Positions 54,864 through 63,900 of a stretch of 64,000 nucleotides of DNA are shown here, piece after piece. Positions within the stretch are counted from its first letter, which is position 1. Every line of letters begins with the position of its first letter. The notes beneath the pieces were generated by a model. The model made no database searches. It saw only the letters and a list, made by a program, of their open reading frames with translations, and had not been told where the DNA came from. The position numbers were made by a program, and so were the translations under genes. The DNA is from Massilia sp. 9I (GTDB taxonomy: Bacteria > Pseudomonadota > Gammaproteobacteria > Burkholderiales > Burkholderiaceae_D): the NCBI RefSeq assembly GCF_902506415.1, contig NZ_LR733275.1, forward strand, positions 2,457,795 through 2,521,794, written 5' to 3'.

Positions 54864-57287
54864 ATGATCCTGCGCTTCTTACGCGACTTCCGCATCGGCT
54901 GGCGCCTGCTGGTCAAGGAACCCGCCTACTCCGCCGTCGTGGTGCTGGGCCTGGCCGTCGGCTTCGCCGCCTGCTTCCTGCTGCTCGGCTACGTGGCCCA
55001 CTCGCTGTCCTACGACCGCCACGTGCCGCAGCGCGAGCAGATCTACCGTCTCATGCAGAAGTGGAACACCTCCAACGCGAGCGGCAACTGGAACGATTCG
55101 TCCAGCCTGCCCGCGCGCGATGCCATCGTCGCCAGCGGCACGCCGCTGCTGGCGAGCAGCTTCATCGAACGCGACATCGACGTCCGTGTGGGCAGCCAGG
55201 TGCAGACCATCAGCCTGACCGTGGTCGACCCGGCCTTCCGCCAGATCTTCCAGCCCAAGGTCCTGGCGGGCGACCTGACCGACGCGCTGGCCCGTCCCGA
55301 TACCCTGGCCTTGAGCCGTGAGACCGCCACCAAGCTGTTCGGCAGCCTTGATGTCGTCGGCAAGACCGTGCAGGTAGAGGGCCAGCCCTACCGCGTGGCC
55401 GCACTGCTCGAAGACCAGCCGGCCGCCACCACCCTGCCCTTTGCCTCGCTGGCAGGCAGCAAGACCGCGATCTGGAAGCCGGAATACCGCCAGCTGGTGA
55501 CCACCAACTGGGGTTCCTCCCACGGCAACGTCTACGTCAAACTGCTGCCGGGCGCCAGCCAGCAGACGGCGCTCGATGCGGTGCGGCGCGCCATGCTGGC
55601 CTCGAGCTTCTACCAGAACATGAGTCCCGAGCAGGTCGCCTCACTCAACGGCCGCGACCTGATCGACTTCCGCCTCGGCCCCCTGAGCGAGGCCTACCTC
55701 GACCCGCTGATCAAGGACCAGTCCCAGACCCACGCCGACAGCAAGACCGTGTTCGGCCTGGCTGCGGTGGGCGTGCTGATCCTGGTGCTGGCCGCTACCA
55801 ACTATGTCAACCTGGCCACCGTGCGCACCGTGCGGCGCCAGCGCGAAATCGCCGTGCGCAAGGTACTGGGCGCGTCCACCGGCGCGGTCAGCCGCCACTT
55901 CCTGGCCGAATCGGTGCTGGTGTGCCTGATCGCCACCGCGATCGGCCTGCTGCTGGCCTGGCTGCTGCTGCCGGTGTTCTCCGACCTGGTGCAGCGTAAG
56001 CTCGACCGCATGTTCACCCCGGCCTCGCTCGCCCTGAGCCTGCTGATGGGCGTCGTCGTCGGCCTGCTGGCCGGCGCCTACCCGGCCTGGTCGGCGATCA
56101 AGGTGCGCCCGACCGCGGCCCTGGCAGGCCGCGGCAACAGCGAGACCGTGGGCGGGCTGCGCCTGCGCCGCGTCCTTACCGTGCTGCAGTTCGCCACCGC
56201 GATGGGCCTGACCGGCCTGACCCTGGCCGTGGCCTGGCAGACGCGCTACGCCAGCAGCCTCGATCCGGGCTTCGACCCGGCCCCGCTCCTGATCGTGAAG
56301 ACCGGCGACGACATGCGCAACGCCGAGGTGCGCGCCTTCCGCGACGCCCTCGCGCGGATTCCGGGCGTGAACGGCGTGGCCGTCAGCGATGCGCCGGTGA
56401 CCATCAACTTCAACAGCACCGCGCTCCAGCGTGACGGCGGCAGCCCGATCGAGATCAACTATAGCCGGGTGAGCCCCGAGTTCTTCGGGGTGTATGGCCT
56501 CAAGCCGGCCGCGGGGCGCCTGTACGACCCGGCGCGCGACAAGCCGACCGACGAAAAGAAGCTCGTCATCAACGAGGCCGGAGCGCGCAAGTTCGGCTTC
56601 GCCAGCGCCCAGGACGCGGTCGGCAAATATATCCGCTCGCCGCTGCGCGGGGAGGATAGCGAGGGAGCGATGCAGGTCATCGGCGTGGTGCCGGACATCC
56701 GCCACCGCTCGGCGCACCAGGAAATGCAGGCCACCATCTACTTCCTGAGCGAACGCACCGGGGTATTCACGGTGCGCAGCGAAGGCGACCAGGCGGCGGT
56801 ACAGCGCGCGATCGAAGAACTGTGGCCGCGCTACTTCCCGAACGCCGTGCTGGAGGTCCAGCGCATGGGATCCATGTTCGCGCTCAGCTATGCCGACGAC
56901 CTGCGCATGGCCAAGCTGCTGGCCGCTTCGAGCGTGATCGCCACCGCGATCGCCGCTTTCGGCATCTATGTGCTGGCCGCCTACAGCGTGCAGCGCAAGG
57001 CGCGCGAAATCGTGCTGCGCAAGCTGTACGGCGCCGGCCGCTCGGCCATCGGCCGTTTGGTGGCGCGCGAGTTCGTGGTCTTGATCGGCATTGGCGCCCT
57101 GCTCGGTCTGCCGATCGCCTTCGTGGCCGTGCAGCGCTACCTGGCCGGCTTCACCGAACGGGCGCCGGTGGGCGCCTGGACCCTGGGCGCCGCGCTGGTA
57201 GTGGCCGCCCTGGTGGCGATGGGTTCGACCGCGCGCCATGCGGTGGCGGCGATGCAGATTCGTCCGGCGCAGGCGCTGCGCGAGTAA
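54864..57287 (+). CDS. FtsX-like ABC transporter permease, fused duplicate type
   Basis: 807 aa with an N-terminal helix, a periplasmic MacB_PCD-like domain (about 45-275), an FtsX core (about 285-420: VGVLILVLAATNYVNLATV with RQREIAVRKVLGA), a second helix and periplasmic domain, and a second FtsX core (about 680-800: REIVLRKLYGAGRSAIGRLV). Such eight-helix permeases move antibiotics, peptides or lipoproteins by mechanotransmission; the substrate here is unknown. ATG at 54864, GAGGAGCC upstream. Last gene of the sigma-54 operon. Confidence 0.93.
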   Translation: MILRFLRDFRIGWRLLVKEPAYSAVVVLGLAVGFAACFLLLGYVAHSLSYDRHVPQREQIYRLMQKWNTSNASGNWNDSSSLPARDAIVASGTPLLASSFIERDIDVRVGSQVQTISLTVVDPAFRQIFQPKVLAGDLTDALARPDTLALSRETATKLFGSLDVVGKTVQVEGQPYRVAALLEDQPAATTLPFASLAGSKTAIWKPEYRQLVTTNWGSSHGNVYVKLLPGASQQTALDAVRRAMLASSFYQNMSPEQVASLNGRDLIDFRLGPLSEAYLDPLIKDQSQTHADSKTVFGLAAVGVLILVLAATNYVNLATVRTVRRQREIAVRKVLGASTGAVSRHFLAESVLVCLIATAIGLLLAWLLLPVFSDLVQRKLDRMFTPASLALSLLMGVVVGLLAGAYPAWSAIKVRPTAALAGRGNSETVGGLRLRRVLTVLQFATAMGLTGLTLAVAWQTRYASSLDPGFDPAPLLIVKTGDDMRNAEVRAFRDALARIPGVNGVAVSDAPVTINFNSTALQRDGGSPIEINYSRVSPEFFGVYGLKPAAGRLYDPARDKPTDEKKLVINEAGARKFGFASAQDAVGKYIRSPLRGEDSEGAMQVIGVVPDIRHRSAHQEMQATIYFLSERTGVFTVRSEGDQAAVQRAIEELWPRYFPNAVLEVQRMGSMFALSYADDLRMAKLLAASSVIATAIAAFGIYVLAAYSVQRKAREIVLRKLYGAGRSAIGRLVAREFVVLIGIGALLGLPIAFVAVQRYLAGFTERAPVGAWTLGAALVVAALVAMGSTARHAVAAMQIRPAQALRE

Positions 57288-57310
57288 GCGGGCCAGGTTT
57301 TTCGGACTGC

Positions 57311-57337
57311 GGCGGCGCGCCAGGCAGGTGCGCCGCC
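57311..57337 (+). terminator. Possible transcription terminator of the ABC operon
   Basis: Perfect 8-bp stem GGCGGCGC / GCGCCGCC with an 11-nt loop, 23 nt past the permease stop. No continuous T-tract follows (TCTCTCAGCTTT), so termination would be weak or factor-assisted. Confidence 0.4.
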
Positions 57338-57521
57338 TCTCTCAGCTTTGGCCGCTGAACTGACGATTCTGGCGCAGACTGGCCATTTCCTAACGGTAAT
57401 TTAACATCGCACTTTCATTCCGGTAGTTCTCTACGGCAAATTCGGCATTTTCCGCGTTGCAAATCCCTTACAACTTCAACAATCTTCTTGATAAAAAATA
57501 ATTATCGTGAGAACATCCTGA

Positions 57522-57582
57522 CTCACATGGTGCAAAAAAGAAACGATCGTTGCTAGGGGAGCAACATTGTTCACCATGTGAG
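57522..57582. promoter_or_regulatory. Nested inverted repeat upstream of the PEP-CTERM gene
   Basis: The outer perfect 11-bp arms CTCACATGGTG (57522-57532) and CACCATGTGAG (57572-57582) enclose an inner GTTGCT-AGGGG-AGCAAC hairpin (57549-57565). It ends 31 nt before the ATG, so it may be an operator pair or a structured leader. Confidence 0.6.
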
Positions 57583-57613
57583 GTATGTCCGATAACGAAA
57601 ACAAGGGAAGAAG

Positions 57614-57799
57614 ATGAAAAACTTTGCGAAACACCTGATCGTGGCGGGCGCTCCGCTCCTGCTCCTCATCGGCGATGCCGCCGCTGAAACCTGCGGCGGC
57701 CGCTTCGGCCCCTGCCAGGTGCCTGAACCTAGCACTCCCGCCCTCTTCATCGGCGCACTCGGCGTGATCGCCCTGGTCGCCAAGTTCCGGAAGAAGTAA
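57614..57799 (+). CDS. Minimal PEP-CTERM sorting-signal protein
   Basis: 61 aa: a signal peptide (MKNFAKHLIVAGAPLLLLIG, cut near AAA), about 12 residues with two cysteines (ETCGGRFGPC), then a full PEP-CTERM signal (VPEPSTPALFIGALGVIALV, ending FRKK). Such signals are processed by exosortase (EpsH/XrtA-type) and are typical of biofilm-forming bacteria. Almost nothing remains between the two signals, so the mature product would be a short peptide. ATG at 57614 with AAGGGAAG upstream. A strong terminator follows, so it is a single-gene unit. Confidence 0.85.
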   Translation: MKNFAKHLIVAGAPLLLLIGDAAAETCGGRFGPCQVPEPSTPALFIGALGVIALVAKFRKK

Positions 57800-57808
57800 T
57801 CCGGAACC

Positions 57809-57841
57809 GCATTGCGCGCCGGCGGCGCGCAATGCCTTTTT
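57809..57841 (+). terminator. Rho-independent terminator after the PEP-CTERM gene
   Basis: 12-bp perfect stem GCATTGCGCGCC / GGCGCGCAATGC, loop GGC, then CTTTTT. It separates the tiny gene from the giant repeat gene. Confidence 0.92.
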
Positions 57842-57949
57842 CCTGAAAGAGTGAACCCGGCGCTGGCCCGCAATGGCCCGCATGGGCACCTGTTTGCCAA
57901 AAATTTGGCGATGTTCCCATTCCAATAAAAATATCTGTCAAGGACCACC

Positions 57950-60900
57950 ATGTCAGCCACGCCGCGCGTCATCACCTTCGTCGCAGAATACGGAAATCCC
58001 GACCACTACTGGCTGGTCGGCCTCTATATCAAGGGCATCACCCCGCTCAATCCGGGCAATGCGGTGGGCGGCACGCTGTACGACCCCTGGTGCCTGGTGC
58101 GCGACATTTCGCTTCCCATCGAAGCGACATATACCGCCAACATCTATTCGTCCTACGAGTTGGCCAACCTGCAGGCCGTTCCCGGCCTCGCCAACCGGAT
58201 CCAGCTGCAAAACCTCGACAACATCAACTGGCTGCTGAATAACTACAAGCGCCTGAATGCGACCGACGGCGACGTGCAGGGTGCGATCTGGAAGATGATG
58301 GGCAGTAATCCGATGAGCCCCTACATCGGCCCGCAGAACGCCGCCAATATCGACGCCCTGATCGCGCAAGCGCTGCAGCACGATGGCTACGTGCCGGGCA
58401 TCGGCGACACCATCGGCGTGATCGTCGACCCGATGGCAGGCAGCACCCACTACCAGCCGCTGATCGTCGAGATGAAGGCGGCTTCCCTGGGCGACCGCGT
58501 GTGGCACGATGCGAACGCCAACGGCATCCAGGACGCGGGCGAAGAAGGCATTGCCGGCGCCATCGTGAACCTGGTTCGCGACCAGAACGAGGACGGCGAC
58601 TTCAATGACGCCGGCGAGCAGCTGGGCACGACCACGACCGACGCCAGCGGCAACTACGTCTTCAAGGGCCTGACCCCGAGCCTGAATTACCAGGTGACGT
58701 TCTCGCTGCCGGCCGGCTACGATCGCGTCAGCCCGCGCCAGGCCGACGGCATTGCCGGTTCGGGCCTCAACAGCGACGCTGCGGTCTCCAGCGTGGTCGT
58801 GCTGGCGCCGGGCGAAAACAACACCAGCATCGACGCCGGCTTCTTCAAGAGCGCCAGCCTGGGTGACCGCGTCTGGCTGGACGCCAACGCCAACGGCCAG
58901 CAGGACGCGGGCGAAACCGGCGTCGCCGGCGTGAAGGTGAGCCTGATCGGCGGCGGTGCCGACGGGAAGCTGTCGACCACCGCCGACAACACGCTGGTGA
59001 GCACCACCACCGACGCCAACGGCAACTACGCCTTCACCAAGCTGACCCCGGGCGTCGAATACCAGGTCCAGTTCGACAAGCCGGCCGGCAGCGTTTTCAC
59101 GCGCCAGGACAGCGGCCTTGACGCCAGCGACTCCGACGCGGGTGCGAATGGCCTGAGCCAGGTCGTCACCCTTGCATCGGGCGAGAACAACACCACCATC
59201 GACGCCGGCATCTACCTGCCGGCCAGCCTGGGCGACCGCGTCTGGCTCGACGCCAACGGTAACGGCCGCCAGGACGCGGGCGAGGCCGGCGTGGCGGGTG
59301 CGAAAGTCACCCTCATCGGCGGCGGCGCCGATGGCCTGATCGCCACCACCGGCGACAACACCATCGTCGAGACCCTGACGGACGCCAACGGCAACTACAA
59401 GTTCGAAGGCCTGACTCCGGGTACGGAATACCAGGTGCAGTTCACCGCGCCCGACGGCCGCGTATTCACCCGCGCCAACGTGGGCGAGGACGCCGGCGAC
59501 AGCGACGCGGCAAGCAGCGGCCTGTCCCAGGTCGTCAAGCTGGCCTCCGGCGAGAACAACACCACCATCGACGCCGGCGTCTACGCGCCGGCCAGCCTGG
59601 GCGACCGCGTCTGGCTCGATGCGAATGCCAACGGTCTGCAGGACAAGGGCGAAACCAGCCTCGCGAACATCAAGCTGACGCTGCACGGCGGCGGCGCCGA
59701 CGGCCTGCTGTCGACCACGGCCGACAACACCGTGGCGACCACTACCACCGGCGCCAATGGTGAATATGCGTTCACCGGCCTCGCGGCAGGCGTCGAATAC
59801 CAGATCGAATTCGACATGCCGGCCGGTAGCGTCCTGACGCGCCGCGACGCTGGCGACGACGAGACCGACTCGGACGCCGACGGCGCCAACACCAGCCAGG
59901 TGGTGGTCCTCACCTCCGGCGAATACAACAAGAGCATCGACGGCGGCGTCTACATGCCGGCCAGCCTGGGCGACCGCGTCTGGCATGACGCCAACGCCAA
60001 CGGCCAGCAGGATGCAGGCGAAACCGGCATCGCCGGCGTCAAGGTGAGCCTGGTCGGCGGCGGCGCCGACGGCCAGCTTGCGACCACCGCCGACAACACC
60101 GTGGTGAGCACGTTCACCGACGCCGACGGCAAGTACCGCTTCGACGGCCTGATCCCGGCCACCGAGTACCAGGTGCAGTTCGCGACGCCGGACGGCATGC
60201 TCGCCACCAAACAGGATAGCGGCAACGACGCCGGCGATTCCGACGCCGGCACCGGCGGCCTGTCGCAGGTCGTCACCCTCGCCTCCGGCGAAAACAACAC
60301 CACCGTCGACGCCGGCTTCTACCGCACGGCCAGCCTGGGCGACCGCGTCTGGCTGGACGCCAATGGCAACGGCCAGCAGGATGCCGGCGAAGCCGGTGTG
60401 GAAGGCGCGAAAGTCACCCTGATCGGCGGCGGCCTGGATGGCAAGCTGTCGACCACGGCGGACAACACCAGCGTCGAGACCACGACCGACGCCAACGGCA
60501 ATTACCGATTCGACGGCCTGACGCCCGGCGTCGAATACCAGGTGCAGTTCACTGCACCGGCAGGCAGCGTCTTCACCCGTGCCGACCAGGGCAATGATGC
60601 CAGCGATTCGGATGCGGGCGCGAATGGCCTGAGCCAGGTCGTCACCCTCAGCTCGGGCGAGAACAATACCACCATCGACGCCGGCGTCTACGTACCGGCC
60701 AGCCTGGGCGACCGCGTCTGGCTGGATGCCAACGCCAACGGCCAGCAGGACGACGGCGAGACCGGGGTGGCAGGCGTGAAGGTCACCCTGCTCGGCGGCG
60801 GAACCGATGGCCTGCTGTCGACCAGCGGCGACAACACCAGCATCGAGACCAGCACCGACGCCAACGGCAACTACAAGTTCGACGGGCTGACGCCGGGTGT

Positions 60901-63900
60901 CGAATACCAGGTGCAGTTCAGCGCACCGGCCGGCCAGGTCTTCACCAAGGCCGACAGCGGCAACGACGCCAGCGATTCGGACGCAGGCGCCAACGGCAAG
61001 AGCCAGGTCGTCAAGCTGGCCTCCGGCGAGAACAACACCACGATCGACGCCGGCCTGTATGCGACTGCCAGCCTGGGCGACCGCGTCTGGGTCGACGCCA
61101 ATGGCAACGGCCGCCAGGATGCGGGCGAATTCGGGGTGGCCGGCGCCAAGGTGACCTTGATCGGCGGCGGCGCCGATGGGCAGGTAGCGACCACCGGCGA
61201 CAACACCCGTGTCAGCACCACCACCGACGCCAACGGCAACTACCGCTTCGACGGCCTGACTCCAGGAATGGAATACCAGGTCAAGTTCGAGCAGCCGGCC
61301 GGCAGCGTGTTCACCGGCCAGGACAAGGGCGCGGATGACACCGATTCCGATGCCGACGCGAACGGCCTGTCGCAGATCGTCAAGCTGGCATCCGGCGAGA
61401 ACAACACCACCATCGACGCCGGCGTCTACACCCCGGCCGCCCTGGGCGACCGCGTCTGGCTGGATGCCAACGCCAACGGCCAGCAGGACGATGGCGAAAC
61501 CGGCATCGCCGGCGTGAAGGTGACCCTGCTCGGCGGCGGCGCCGACGGCCTGTTGTCGACAACTAGCGACAACACCAGCGTCAGCGTCACCACCGACGCG
61601 GGTGGCAATTACAAATTCGAGGGCTTGACCGCGGGCGTGGAATACCAGGTCCAGTTCGACGCGCCGGCCGGCCATGTCGGCACCAGGCACAACGCCGGCA
61701 ACGACGCCAGCGATTCGGACGCCGATGCCGCGGGCCTGTCGCAGATCGTGACCCTCGCGTCTGGCGAGAACAACAAGACCATCGACGCCGGCTTCTACCA
61801 GAGCGCCAGCCTGGGCGACCGCGTGTGGCTCGATGCGAACGCCAACGGCCGCCAGGATGCGGGCGAAAACGGCGTGGCCGGCGTCAAGGTCACCCTGGTT
61901 AGCGGAGGCGCCGATGGCCTGATCTCGACCACGGCGGACAACACCAGCGCCGAGACTACCACCGACGCCAACGGCAACTACAAGTTCGAAGGTCTGGCCC
62001 CGGGCGTCGAATACCAGGTGCAGTTCGCCGCCCCGGCCGGCAGCGTGTTCACCCGTGCAGACCAGGGCGACGATGCCGGCGACAGCGATGCCGGCGCCAA
62101 CGGCAAATCGCAGATCGTCAAGCTGGCCTCCGGCGAAAACAACACCACCATCGACGCCGGCGTCTACACCCCGGCCAGCCTCGGCGACCGCGTCTGGATG
62201 GACGCGAATGCCAACGGCCAGCAGGATGCGGGCGAAACCGGTGTCGCGGGCGTCACCGTGACCCTGATCGGCGGCGGCGCCGATGGCCTGGTCTCGACCA
62301 CGGCCGACAACACCAGCGCCAGCACCACGACCGACGCCAACGGCAACTACAAGTTCGAAGGCCTGACGCCCGGCACCGAGTACCAGCTGCAATTCAGCGC
62401 ACCGGCCGGCAGCATCTTCACCGCTGCCGACAAGGGCGACGACGCCAGCGACAGCGATGCCGGCGCCAACGGCAAGTCGCAGATCGTCAAGCTGGCATCC
62501 GGCGAGAACAACACCAGCATCGACGCCGGCGTCTACAAGCCGGCCAGCCTGGGCGACCGCGTCTGGCTCGACGCCAACGGCAACGGCCAGCAGGACAGCG
62601 GCGAAACCGGCGTGGCCGGCGTGAAAGTCACCCTGATCGGCGGCGGCGCCGACGGCCAAGTCGCGACGACCGCCGACAATACTAGCGCCGAGACCACCAC
62701 CGACGTCAACGGCAACTACAAGTTCGACAACCTCGCGCCTGGCATGGAATACCAGGTCAAGTTCGATAAACCCACCGGTACCGTGTTCACCGCCCAGGAC
62801 AAGGGCGCAGACACCAGCGACTCGGACGCGAGCAGCGCCGGCATGTCCCAGGTCGTCAAGCTGGCCGCCGGCGAGAACAACACCACCATCGACGCCGGGG
62901 TCTACAAGACCGCCAGCCTGGGCGACCGCGTCTGGCACGACGTCAACGCCAACGGACAGCAGGATGCGGGCGAGACCGGCGTGGGCGGCGTGAGCGTGGT
63001 CCTGATCGGCGGCGGCGCCGATGGCCTGATCTCGACCACCGCCGACAATACCAGCGCGACCACCACGACGGACGCTAACGGGAACTACAAGTTCGAGGGC
63101 TTGACCCCGGGCATGGAATACCAGGTGCAGTTCGTCGCCCCGGCCGGCGCCGTCTTCAGCCCCGTCGACAAGGGCGACGATGCCAGCGACAGCGATGCAG
63201 GCAGCAACGGCAAGTCGCAGATCGTCAAGCTGGCCTCCGGCGAGCACAACTCGACCATCGACGCCGGCGGCTACATGACGGCCAGCATCGGCGACCGCAT
63301 CTGGGCCGACGCCAACGGCAACGGCATCCAGGACGCGGGCGAAGCCAGCGTCGCAGGTGTCGTCGTCAACCTGGTCAATGCGGCCGGCGCCACGGTCGCA
63401 ACCCGCACCACCGGTGCGGATGGCCTCTACCTGTTCGACAACCTGACGCCGGGCGACTATCGCGTCGACGTCAACCTCGCCAGCCTGCCGAGCGGTTATG
63501 TTGTCACGACCAGGAACGCGAGCGGCAGCACCGCGCTGAACGACAGCGACGCGGATCCGACCACCGGCCGCACCGCCTACACCACTCTCGAATCGGGCGA
63601 GTCCGACCGCAGCTGGGATATCGGCATCAAGGCGCGCTCGGTCGGCATCGACATCGAAAAGCTGGTGCATGTCGAATATACGACGCCGGCCGCAAGCGCC
63701 CCGGCAGAAGGCTTGACCCCCGGCTTCTGGAAGAACCACACCGGCGCCGGCGGCGCTCCGCTGAGCGGCTGGCCGGAGACCGGCCTGTCGCCGAGCGCCA
63801 GCTACGAGGCCCTGTTCGGAGTCGACGTTCCGAACTCCGCGCCTACCCTGCTGCAGGCGCTCAGTGCCAATGGCGGCGGCGTCGAAGCGCTGCTGCGCCA

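Larger units (their letters stand above)
57288..57613. other. Intergenic region before the PEP-CTERM gene
   Basis: 326 nt without a gene. It holds a GC hairpin at 57311-57337 after the permease, then an AT-richer stretch with a nested inverted repeat (57522-57582) just upstream of the PEP-CTERM start. I see no clear -10/-35 pair. Confidence 0.6.

Noticed and set aside
57896-57909. GCCAAA-AA-TTTGGC dyad upstream of the giant repeat gene
   Set aside because: Short and without a second copy or clear promoter relationship; kept out as a possible chance palindrome.
58853-63280. Regularly spaced repeats as a CRISPR array
   Set aside because: The units are 369 bp, contiguous, in frame and coding; there are no short repeats with unique spacers.
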